15,842 bases of DNA, taken from a bacterium. Its GTDB lineage: Bacteria > Elusimicrobiota > Elusimicrobia > Elusimicrobiales > UBA9959. Made by a program: the position numbers and the translations under genes. Within the stretch, counting starts at the first letter, position 1. Each line of letters starts with the position of its first letter. The stretch is taken from contig JAJZVJ010000014.1 of the NCBI GenBank assembly GCA_021845705.1, positions 1-15,842 of the forward strand. The letters are read 5' to 3'. Below the pieces are notes generated by a model. It ran no database searches and had not been told where the DNA came from. It was given only the letters and a program-made list of their open reading frames with translations. Shown here in pieces: positions 8,026 to 14,095 of this stretch.

Positions 8026-9078
8026 ATGCAAAACACATCGGGGAACATCCAGGAACTTGCGGGCATCGCGGGGCTGCTGGTCGCCGGAGACAAAGGCCTG
8101 CTGGCCATGGATGAAAGCAATCCGACCTGCGACAAGCGCTTCGCCGCGCTGGGGATACCCCAAACCGTTGAGGCCCGGCGGTCCTACCGGGAACTGATAG
8201 TTGCCACTCCCGGCCTCGGCGAGTCCATCAGCGGCGCTATCCTCTGCGACGAAACCATACGGCAGGAGAAAAAAGACGGAACTCCGTTCGTTAAAGCCTT
8301 AAGCGGCGCGGGGATCGTTCCCGGCATCAAAGTGGACCTGGGCGCAAAAGCTCTGGCCGGCCGCCCCGGGGAGAAGATCTCCGAAGGCCTGGACGGGTTG
8401 CGCGGCCGGCTCAGGGAATATTTCACTATGGGCGCCCGTTTTGCCAAGTGGCGCGCGGTTCTAACCATCGGCGACGCTATCCCCAGCCGCGGCTGCATCG
8501 AGGCTAACGCGCAGGCGCTGGCCCGCTACGCCGCGCTGTGCCAGGAAGCCGGACTGGTCCCCGTGGTAGAACCCGAAGTGCTGATGGACGGCGGTCATAC
8601 TCTTGAGCGCTGCCGCGAGACAACTGAAGAAGTTCTGCGTACGGTTTTTGAACAGCTTTACACGCAGGGGGTGGCCCTGGAGGGAATGCTCCTGAAGCCC
8701 AATATGGTGGTGCCGGGCCTAACCTGCCCCGTGCAGGAAACGGTGGAAGAGACCGCCGATGCGACGGTAAAATGCCTGCTCCGGGCCGTTCCCGCCGCCG
8801 TGCCGGGCATAGCGTTCCTCTCGGGCGGCCAATCCGGCGAGCTGGCCTCGGCCCGGTTGAACGCCATGAATGTCGGATTTGGATCGCGGGTGCCCTGGGC
8901 GCTGGCGTTCTCGTTCGCCCGCGCCATCCAGCAGCCGGCCATGGCCATCTGGAAAGGCGAAGCGGCCAATGTGCCCGCGGCGCAGCAGGCCCTGTATCAC
9001 CGCGCCAGCTGCAACCGGGCGGCGCGCCGCGGCGAATATAATGCTTCCCTGGAAAAGACAGAGCACCGGACCCGCTGA
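8026..9078 (+). CDS. Class I fructose-bisphosphate aldolase
   Basis: 350 residues, full length for the eukaryote-like class I family. It cleaves fructose 1,6-bisphosphate to dihydroxyacetone phosphate and glyceraldehyde 3-phosphate (or the reverse) through a Schiff base, without metal. Predicted active-site residues: Asp29 (GLLAMDESN), Lys141 (ARFAKWRAV), Glu182 and Glu184 (VVEPEVL), Schiff-base Lys224 (GMLLKPNMV), and the phosphate-binding FLSGGQS at 264-270. Start ATG has TAGGAG (8015-8020) five bases upstream. The C-terminal tail ends in polar residues after the usual RAARRGEY and lacks the terminal Tyr of the vertebrate enzymes. The gene has its own 158-bp upstream gap. It links glucose 1-phosphate from the nearby phosphorylase to lower glycolysis or gluconeogenesis. 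Confidence 0.96.
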   Translation: MQNTSGNIQELAGIAGLLVAGDKGLLAMDESNPTCDKRFAALGIPQTVEARRSYRELIVATPGLGESISGAILCDETIRQEKKDGTPFVKALSGAGIVPGIKVDLGAKALAGRPGEKISEGLDGLRGRLREYFTMGARFAKWRAVLTIGDAIPSRGCIEANAQALARYAALCQEAGLVPVVEPEVLMDGGHTLERCRETTEEVLRTVFEQLYTQGVALEGMLLKPNMVVPGLTCPVQETVEETADATVKCLLRAVPAAVPGIAFLSGGQSGELASARLNAMNVGFGSRVPWALAFSFARAIQQPAMAIWKGEAANVPAAQQALYHRASCNRAARRGEYNASLEKTEHRTR

Positions 9079-9231
9079 AGTGGTCCAGATAACAGCGACA
9101 GATGTCCGTAATACTACGTAGTTGCTTAAGCAGAATTCCTAATTGCCGCCTGCCCGGCTAAGGACTACACTGATCTGAAAGAGGGGAAATAGTCAATAAA
9201 AAGCGTTTCAGCGCAGCCGGGGGGATAAAAA

Positions 9232-10383
9232 ATGAAAAACTTTGCCCTTAGTATAAACCATGACGAGCTTAAAATAGGCCGCGAGATACCTCTTCTGCTC
9301 AAATTGCGCCTGAAGAACCTGTTTAAAAGCAAGGCGCCGGCCAAGGGGAGAATACTTGTAATAGACACCTGTATTATAGGCGATTTCCTGGCGACCCTGC
9401 CCGCGCTGAGGCTGTTCATAGAAAATACCGGCTGGAAGGTGGACCTGCTGGTTTCCCCGCCCCTGAAATCCCTTGCGGAGTCGATCAGGGGAGTTGACAG
9501 GGTTTTTACCGCGAAATCGGTTTATGCCCGGCGTATAGAACGGAACGAGGGCGCCCGGCCCCTGCCGAAAGAATACGGCCACGTTCTGGTCCTGAGGATA
9601 AGCCCGGACGCTTACCGCCTGCTGGACGGTGTAAAATACTCAAGCATAAGGACATACGAGATCCCGTTCTTTAAATACTTCGGGCATCTTGTAAAGAATA
9701 CCCTGCTTAAAAAAGACGTGAAACAATGGCGGGAGATAAATTACGAGATGATCGGTATGAAAGAGCCCCGCAACAGACCGGGCTTTAACGAAATATTCAA
9801 GTTCAGCGACGAAGATTATGCCGGCGTTTCGGAACTGCCGGAACTGCAGGGGAGCGCTAAAAAGATCATGCTCCATGCGGGTTCGGGCTGGAAGATAAAA
9901 TTGTGGGAGAATGAAAAATGGATCGAGCTGGTTAAGAAAATAAATGAAACCGGGGATTTCAGGTTTATCTTCATTGGAGGCGGCGATTTTGAAGCGAGGT
10001 CCTTCAGTCACATCCAGGAAAACCTGGACTTCAAGGTATATTCGCTGATAAACAGAACTGACCTCCGGGAAACAATGCTGGTAATGAGGCTTTGCGACTA
10101 TTTTATAGGAATAGACAGCGGCCCCAGGAACATGGCCCACCTGGCCGATCTGAGAAGTATAAGCATGCTGGGCCCCGCGCCGAAGAACTTCATGCCGGTT
10201 AACGGTGAAGACATCGTAATAGACAAATTCGACTGCATCTGCAAGAGCCTTTTCTATCTGCATAAAGTATCGGGTATGCAGAAAATATCCGCGGACGAAG
10301 TCTGCGACAGTTTCAGGAAGCTTTCAAAAGTTCCCGGTAATGCCCTGAAGCCGCAGCCAAGAGAAGCCGTCTGCACGGCTTAA
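9232..10383 (+). CDS. Glycosyltransferase family 9 (heptosyltransferase-like)
   Basis: 383 residues with the two-domain GT-B pattern of ADP-heptose:LPS heptosyltransferases. The N-terminal domain starts at RILVIDTCIIGDFLATLPALRLF (residues 40-62), a variant of the GDxxxxxPxxxxL signature. The C-terminal nucleotide-sugar domain has MLHAGSGWKIKLWENEKWIELVKKI (from about 213) and the closing signature FIGIDSGPRNMAHLADL near 291-307. The loop SGPRNMAH replaces the commoner SGPMHLA, so donor specificity is uncertain. There is no signal peptide, so it should act at the cytoplasmic face of the inner membrane on LPS core or another surface glycan. The start is preceded by a G-rich stretch rather than a clean AGGAG. 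Codon use is richer in AAA, ATA and AAT than in flanking genes, hinting at foreign origin, and a broken LysE gene follows. Confidence 0.87.
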   Translation: MKNFALSINHDELKIGREIPLLLKLRLKNLFKSKAPAKGRILVIDTCIIGDFLATLPALRLFIENTGWKVDLLVSPPLKSLAESIRGVDRVFTAKSVYARRIERNEGARPLPKEYGHVLVLRISPDAYRLLDGVKYSSIRTYEIPFFKYFGHLVKNTLLKKDVKQWREINYEMIGMKEPRNRPGFNEIFKFSDEDYAGVSELPELQGSAKKIMLHAGSGWKIKLWENEKWIELVKKINETGDFRFIFIGGGDFEARSFSHIQENLDFKVYSLINRTDLRETMLVMRLCDYFIGIDSGPRNMAHLADLRSISMLGPAPKNFMPVNGEDIVIDKFDCICKSLFYLHKVSGMQKISADEVCDSFRKLSKVPGNALKPQPREAVCTA

Positions 10384-10403
10384 GTTCACCGCCGCGCCTG
10401 TGA

Positions 10404-10877
10404 AGGGTTAGGGAAAATACGGCTCCTCACGCTGATTCCGGTTTCCTGCCGGCGGTCTTCTGGTTTTTAAGCGCGGCGGTACTGATCGTCCTGGCCTTCT
10501 TCACCCTCCGGCACCATACGAGGCTCAAAACTCCCAGGCAGAAGAGATCCGCCCTGTCCAACGGCCGTCTCGCCTTCCTGGTGGGTTTTTCCCGCGCGGC
10601 GACCAATCCGCCTATAATAATGTGGTGGCTCATATGCGCTGAGCTTCTCAGGCACCTCGGGCTCGTATCCGTCTTCCACATGGATACTATCGTGGTTTTT
10701 GTGCTTTCGTTCGGGCTGGGGATAGCGTCCTACCTGACGCTGCTCTCTTTCGTCCTGAAACGGGTCGGCAAATTCATCTCCAAAAAGACGGAATCTGCTA
10801 TAAATATTTCTCTTGGCATCACCCTTATCCTCTTGTCCATATATTTCCTGGTAAGAGCCATGCGGGTGCTGCTCTAG
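10404..10877 (+). pseudogene. LysE/RhtB-family exporter, 5'-truncated remnant
   Basis: The frame is open from 10404 (after a TGA) to TAG at 10875 and reads as the last two-thirds of a LysE-type exporter: membrane segment FLPAVFWFLSAAVLIVLAFF, a basic loop, then the family block FLVGFSRAATNPPIIMWWL, and three further hydrophobic segments ending SLGITLILLSIYFLVRAMRVLL. The first one or two membrane segments and the PGP region of an intact protein of about 200 residues are missing. Upstream sequence is the end of the GT9 gene, and no ATG/GTG/TTG occurs in frame before GTG 10581, which falls inside the conserved block and has no ribosome binding site. I therefore call it a fragment. Translation from GTG 10581 would give a 98-residue protein of unlikely function. 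Intact relatives export amino acids or similar small molecules. Confidence 0.7.
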
Positions 10878-10959
10878 GGGCTCTGTCGTTTTGAACCGGC
10901 GGCGTCTTTGCCGGGTAGAACTCCGTGGCGCCCTAAGCCGCGCAAACGCCTGAAAACTC

Positions 10960-10991
10960 AAATCCGGTCGGCTTCCGGGCCAACCGGATTT
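10960..10991. terminator. Bidirectional hairpin between convergent genes
   Basis: AAATCCGGT (10960-10968) pairs with ACCGGATTT (10983-10991). After one C/A mismatch the stem continues with GGC/GCC, leaving a six-base loop (TTCCGG). It sits between the LysE remnant on the plus strand and the outer-membrane gene on the minus strand. Read on the minus strand the stem is followed by GAGTTTTC, a modest T-tract; on the plus strand the stem ends in ATTT only. It is most likely the terminator of the minus-strand porin-like pair. Confidence 0.6.
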
Positions 10992-11015
10992 GAACTAGCG
11001 CGGACACTTCAATTG

Positions 11016-11600
11016 CTAAAACAGGAGATTCAGCGCTATCGTGATCATGGAGCCGCTGTCATGATAGGTCTTGTCGACAGCGTTCAGATCTTTTGAAGCC
11101 ACGTCTTCCAGCCAGATATACCGGTAAGTTCCATCCAGCGAGAGCGCCTTGTTCAGCCTTACCTCAAGGCCGGCCCCGGCGTGCACGCCGAAACGGGAAG
11201 TGGTCTTGCTGTAACCGAACGGGCCGTCCACCTGGGTATAGTACCAGCCAACGCCCCCGAGCAGGAACGGGCTAACGGCGCCGCCGGGCATCAGATACGC
11301 CAGCAAGCTTGCCTGTACAGGATAGGTCTTAACGGTCGTGAGGGACCCGAAATCATTCTTCCGGTAATCGATGGACGCCTCCAGTCCTAAAGCGGACGAC
11401 AAATGCAGGCGGGCCTGCACGCCGGGATCCCATACCCCTTTATCCGCATCCTTAGGTGTGGAATAAGTCGCCCTGGGGCCGATAGAAAATACATTATCGC
11501 CCACGCCATCGCCGGCAACTGCCGCCGTCTGCAGCCCCAGTAATAGGACTGACATTGCGATGCACTCCCTGATCCCGCTGCCGCTGTTATTTGTTTTCAT
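11016..11600 (-). CDS. Outer-membrane beta-barrel protein, paralog A
   Basis: 194 residues on the minus strand; ATG is preceded by AAAGGAG. The signal peptide covers about residues 1-29 (hydrophobic IAMSVLLLGLQTAAVAG). The rest alternates hydrophobic and polar residues as in small eight-strand barrels of the OmpA/OmpX or OMP_b-brl type: FSIGPRATYS, VQARLHLSSALGLEASIDYR, PVQASLLAYLMP, PFLLGGVGWYYT, SRFGVHAGAGLEVRLNKALSLDGTYRYIWL, and a final strand ending in Phe, the usual sorting signal for the outer-membrane assembly machinery. It follows its paralog by 44 bp and is probably co-transcribed, with the 10960-10991 hairpin as terminator. The role is unknown; small barrels of this type are structural, adhesive or stress-related. 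Confidence 0.85.
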   Translation of the reverse strand: MKTNNSGSGIRECIAMSVLLLGLQTAAVAGDGVGDNVFSIGPRATYSTPKDADKGVWDPGVQARLHLSSALGLEASIDYRKNDFGSLTTVKTYPVQASLLAYLMPGGAVSPFLLGGVGWYYTQVDGPFGYSKTTSRFGVHAGAGLEVRLNKALSLDGTYRYIWLEDVASKDLNAVDKTYHDSGSMITIALNLLF

Positions 11601-11644
11601 TTTAGAACTCCTTTAAGTCAAATGCTATTTCCGCAGATCTTAAA

Positions 11645-12244
11645 TTAAAAAGAGAAATTCAGCGCCAGCGTGACCATGGAACCGCTGTCGTGATAGGTTC
11701 TGTGCAGCGCGCTTGCGTCCCTGGATACTATGTCCGCCAGCCAGATATAGCGGTAGCTGCCGCTAAGGTAGAGCGATTTATTCAGCACTACTTCCACGCC
11801 GGCCCCGGCATGCAGCCCGAACCGGGAAGTGCTGTTACTGTAACCGAACGGGCCGTCAACCATGGTGAAATACCAGCCTGCGCCGCCTAGCAGGAACGGT
11901 TTCAGTATATCGCCGGGAGTAATATATGCCAGCAAACTGCCCTGTATGGGGAAAGTCTTGATAGTTGTAAGACCGCCGAAGTCGTTATGGAGATAATCAA
12001 TGGACGCCTCCAGCGCAAGATCGGGAGATAAATGCAGCCGGGCCTGGACGCCGGGGGACCACTGTCCTTTATCCGCATCCTGCGGCGCATAGTAAGTCAT
12101 CCGGGGGCCGACCGAAAACTTCTTTTCCGTTGTTAGCGTCTCCGCAGTCCCCGTCTCCGCGCCCACGGCCGCCTGCAACCCAAGCAGCAAAACCGAGGCG
12201 GCGATACATTCTTTTATCCTTCTGCTGTAATTAATGTTTTTCAT
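11645..12244 (-). CDS. Outer-membrane beta-barrel protein, paralog B
   Basis: 199 residues, first gene of the minus-strand pair; ATG is preceded by AGAAGGG. It has the same architecture as the downstream gene: signal peptide with IAASVLLLGLQAAVGA, then strands FSVGPRMTYYAP, VQARLHLSPDLALEASIDYL, PIQGSLLAYITP, PFLLGGAGWYFT, FGLHAGAGVEVVLNKSLYLSGSYRYIWL and a terminal strand ending in Phe. By eye about two-thirds of aligned residues match the neighbour, with blocks such as VDGPFGYS and TYHDSGSM identical, so the pair arose by tandem duplication. Differences concentrate after the signal peptide, where B carries a longer Thr/Glu-rich spacer, and in presumed surface loops. Its control region is the 344-bp divergent gap upstream. 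Confidence 0.85.
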   Translation of the reverse strand: MKNINYSRRIKECIAASVLLLGLQAAVGAETGTAETLTTEKKFSVGPRMTYYAPQDADKGQWSPGVQARLHLSPDLALEASIDYLHNDFGGLTTIKTFPIQGSLLAYITPGDILKPFLLGGAGWYFTMVDGPFGYSNSTSRFGLHAGAGVEVVLNKSLYLSGSYRYIWLADIVSRDASALHRTYHDSGSMVTLALNFSF

Positions 12245-12588
12245 ATTTACCCTTCTACAGATCCCTATTCTGCTTTCCCGGACTATTTCGCTGAAACTGT
12301 ATGGTGTATGTTAAGTATACCCGCTGCGCCTAGCCCGTTCCTATTCGGAATTGTCCCCGGCCTGCCAGGTAGTATTACGGTTTACCATGTGGCGCGGCGG
12401 GGCCGGGCGGAGCGGGGATTTTACGTATAACCCTGCGTATAATTCCTAATAACATCCAAAGGCGCGTATAGGGTATGGTGTTAACATGACCGTGGGACAA
12501 GTCCTGCCTGAGGAAATAGAACGATGGCGATATTGAACATCGGTTCGGCGCCAAAGGCCGGAATAAGCCCGTGTTAAGGAGAATTAAA
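12245..12588. other. Divergent intergenic region between the barrel pair and the YtxH-like gene
   Basis: No ORF with coding character was found in this 344-bp gap. It must hold the promoters of both divergent units. On the plus strand TATAAT at 12438-12443 is a perfect -10 box but has no recognisable -35 at the right distance. Around it CGTATA occurs at 12424, 12436 and 12463, each within a similar short context. On the minus strand TATACT near 12316-12321 could serve the barrel genes, again with a poor -35. A GC-rich tract lies at about 12391-12416. These promoter guesses are weak. Confidence 0.3.
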
Positions 12589-12951
12589 ATGAAAAAAACA
12601 GAACAGCTGATAGGGGCAGGCCTGGGAGTGGCCGCCGTCGCCGCGCTGGGGGCTTATTTCTTTTACGGGAAAAATGGCGGCCGGAACCGCGGTAAAATAG
12701 CCGGCTGGATGCTCAAACTGAAGGGCGAAGTGCTGGAAAGAGTTGAGGAAATAAAGGACCTCAATGAACAGGAATACTACAAGATAGTGGACGAAGTCGC
12801 GGCGGGCTACGCGAAGCTGGAAAAGGCGGGCGCGGAGGAAGTTAAGCATTTGGCGGCCGAGCTCAAGGGCGCGTGGAACCATTTAAGCGGGCAGCTTGAG
12901 AAAGAGGAGTATGCCGACAGCCGTAGCCGCGGCTCTCATAAGGTTAAATAG
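12589..12951 (+). CDS. YtxH-like small membrane-anchored helical protein
   Basis: The start is placed at ATG 12589, which has TTAAGGAG eight bases upstream; an in-frame start 18 bases earlier has none. The 120-residue protein has one N-terminal membrane segment (about residues 7-25, IGAGLGVAAVAALGAYFFYG), then a basic stretch GGRNRGK and long charged helices (GWMLKLKGEVLERVEEIKDLNEQEYYKIVDEVAAGYAKL ... VKHLAAELKGAWNHL). This is the build of YtxH-like proteins, often seen in general-stress gene clusters: an inner-membrane anchor with a cytosolic amphipathic helical region. The biochemical role is unknown. A long hairpin separates it from the next small membrane protein gene. Confidence 0.75.
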   Translation: MKKTEQLIGAGLGVAAVAALGAYFFYGKNGGRNRGKIAGWMLKLKGEVLERVEEIKDLNEQEYYKIVDEVAAGYAKLEKAGAEEVKHLAAELKGAWNHLSGQLEKEEYADSRSRGSHKVK

Positions 12952-12992
12952 TGCGGGCTGGTATACCCCGGCGCCTAAAGGCCGAGGTTCTT

Positions 12993-13042
12993 AATTGCCA
13001 TTGCCGGCCGGCAGGATCCCGTCTTGGCCGGCGGTGGCAATT
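12993..13042 (+). repeat. 17-bp stem RNA hairpin between two small membrane protein genes
   Basis: AATTGCCATTGCCGGCC (12993-13009) and GGCCGGCGGTGGCAATT (13026-13042) pair along all 17 positions if the plus-strand RNA is considered, using two G-U pairs, with a 16-base loop. In DNA or in minus-strand RNA those two positions are mismatches, so the structure favours the sense transcript. It ends 11 bases before the AAAGGAG of the next gene and has no T-tract after it. A processing or stabilising hairpin, a translation-control element or a dispersed palindromic repeat are all possible. Confidence 0.6.
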
Positions 13043-13065
13043 CGTGCCGGGTAAAGGAGAATAAT

Positions 13066-13215
13066 ATGCTGGAAACTATCGCCGCGATACTGATAATCCT
13101 GTGGCTGCTGGGGCTGGTGACCAGCTACACTATGGGCGGGTTCATCCATCTGCTGCTTGTGATCGCAATTGTCGTGGTGCTGGTCAGAGTAATTAAGGGG
13201 CGTAAAGTAATATAA
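13066..13215 (+). CDS. lmo0937-type small membrane protein
   Basis: 49 residues from ATG 13066, which has AAAGGAG (13053-13059) at ideal spacing. A longer in-frame start at 13024 would lie within the hairpin and is rejected. The sequence MLETIAAILIILWLLGLVTSYTMGGFIHLLLVIAIVVVLVRVIKGR matches the widely distributed lmo0937-type family almost residue for residue: two membrane helices joined by a TSYTMGGF turn and a short basic tail. Members are small inner-membrane proteins of unknown role, commonly found beside stress genes and other tiny membrane proteins, as with the YtxH-like gene here. Confidence 0.9.
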   Translation: MLETIAAILIILWLLGLVTSYTMGGFIHLLLVIAIVVVLVRVIKGRKVI

Positions 13216-13572
13216 GCAAAACGCCTGCGGCTAAAGGCACGGCAGGAAGACCGTTATGAATATTCCAAGAGGCCGGGGGGCGCGTTCCCTACTCTGTTCC
13301 TGGCGGCGGCCGCCGCCGGAATTCTCCTTAAAGAGGTTGTTGCTCCCGTTATCGTGCGCCGCAGGCTGATCTCCGCGGTTCGCAATAGCTGCGGGACTTG
13401 CGCGCTTCCGCGCGGCCGCTTGAGCTTGAAATAGAAGGCGTTAAGGCAGGTCAGCACGCCGCGGGGGATAAAAGCAAAACATACCACGCTTGAAAAAGCG
13501 AAGGCCCAGAAAAGAATAATCGACGCTGCCGACGCGGGGCATCCGTTCGCCGGAAAGAAGAAGGCCGGCTGA
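13216..13572 (+). pseudogene. Possible decayed small-protein gene
   Basis: This 357-bp stretch has no ORF with a usable start, yet the frame right after the lmo0937-type stop stays open for 72 codons and reads QEDRYEYSKRPGGAFPTLFL, a hydrophobic stretch AAAAAGILLKEVVAPVIV and basic RRRLISAVRN. A single TAG (13432-13434) is then followed in the same frame by 45 open codons ending EKAKAQKRIIDAADAGHPFAGKKKAG. Between about 13397 and 13490 the third frame also reads plausibly (LRDLRAS, then RPLELEIEGVKAGQH). The pattern suggests one short membrane protein gene broken by frameshifts or a nonsense change, but codon-level evidence is by eye only. The alternative is non-coding leader for the downstream regulator. 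Confidence 0.3.
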
Positions 13573-13611
13573 TATGTGCCTGGCGCATTATCTTTTTTGG
13601 GGCTTTGCGTG

Positions 13612-13640
13612 TTGACAGAGCGCGGGCGGTATTGTAATAT
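13612..13640 (+). promoter_or_regulatory. Sigma70-type promoter of the sulfide-response operon
   Basis: TTGACA (13612-13617), a perfect -35 box, is followed by exactly 17 bases and TAATAT (13635-13640) as -10. Transcription should begin near 13646-13648, giving a leader of only about 13-15 bases before ATG 13661 with no Shine-Dalgarno in it. The -10 box overlaps the left arm of the palindromic operator, the arrangement expected for repression by steric block. Confidence 0.85.
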
Positions 13641-13662
13641 AGTTGCGAAACAACGCAACTAT
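13639..13662. promoter_or_regulatory. Palindromic operator for the ArsR-family repressor
   Basis: ATAGTTGCG (13639-13647) and CGCAACTAT (13654-13662) form a perfect 9-bp inverted repeat with a six-base spacer AAACAA. It covers the end of the -10 box, the predicted transcription start and the first two bases of the ATG. Size and symmetry suit a winged-helix ArsR dimer, so autoregulation by the gene directly downstream is the simplest reading. Confidence 0.75.
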
Positions 13663-14095
13663 GAAACATATTGTGCGGACTAAAGAGACCAAATACCTCG
13701 TTTACGAAATGCACGCCCGGCTCTGCTCGGTGCTTTCCAACGCCAAGCGGCTGGAACTAATAGACCTGCTGCGTTCAGGGGAGAAGACGGCGGGGGAACT
13801 TACCTTTCTGATGAAGCTTCCTAAAGCCAATGTCTCACAGCAGATGGCGGTCATGAAGGGGAAAGGTATCCTTTCCTCCCGGCGCGAGGGCCGCAGCGTC
13901 TTTTACAGCCTGGCGCATCCCGGCATGCTCCGGGCTTATGATATGCTCCGCGCGGTCCTTCTGGAGAAACTCGCCCTTGAGGGTGTTCTTGCGGAGCGCC
14001 TGCGGTCGGCAACCGAACATGAGAAAAAGGCGGCCCGGTCCCGCGGGCCGCGCCCTGCGGGAAAAGTTCCTGTCAAACGGGGTAGCGGGCTATGA
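13661..14095 (+). CDS. ArsR-family transcriptional repressor
   Basis: 144 residues from ATG 13661; an in-frame TTG at 13643 inside the operator is rejected because it precedes the predicted transcription start. The winged helix-turn-helix covers about residues 23-84: ARLCSVLSNAKRLELIDLL, then KTAGELTFLMKLPKANVSQQMAVMKGKGILSSRREGRSVFYSL. The tail beyond residue 115 is unusually long and basic (EKKAARSRGPRPAGKVPVKR). Only one cysteine exists, Cys22 in the first conserved helix, so neither a CxC metal site nor the two-cysteine persulfide/disulfide switch of SqrR/BigR is present within a monomer. The stop overlaps the next start by four bases (ATGA), tying it to the SQR-like gene. Likely role: autorepressor of the operon through the palindrome overlapping its own start; the inducer is unknown, with sulfide or polysulfide suggested by context. 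Confidence 0.9.
   Translation: MKHIVRTKETKYLVYEMHARLCSVLSNAKRLELIDLLRSGEKTAGELTFLMKLPKANVSQQMAVMKGKGILSSRREGRSVFYSLAHPGMLRAYDMLRAVLLEKLALEGVLAERLRSATEHEKKAARSRGPRPAGKVPVKRGSGL

Noticed and set aside
9113..9131. Palindromes ACTACGTAGT and GCTTAAGC after the aldolase gene
   Set aside because: Too short and without a T-tract or promoter context to call a terminator or operator.
10467..10961. 164-codon minus-strand frame opposite the LysE remnant
   Set aside because: The plus-strand reading carries the LysE motif GFxxAxTNPxxxxWW and hydrophobic helices; the minus-strand product is charged and featureless.
9106..12380. 12-base match CCGTAATACTAC at 9106-9117 with its reverse complement at 12369-12380
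   Set aside because: Matches of this length are expected by chance in a window this size when both strands are compared; the flanks do not extend the similarity.
13254..13658. 134-codon minus-strand frame upstream of the ArsR gene
   Set aside because: It runs through the promoter and operator, has no ribosome binding site, and its Ala/Arg-rich translation looks like a shadow.
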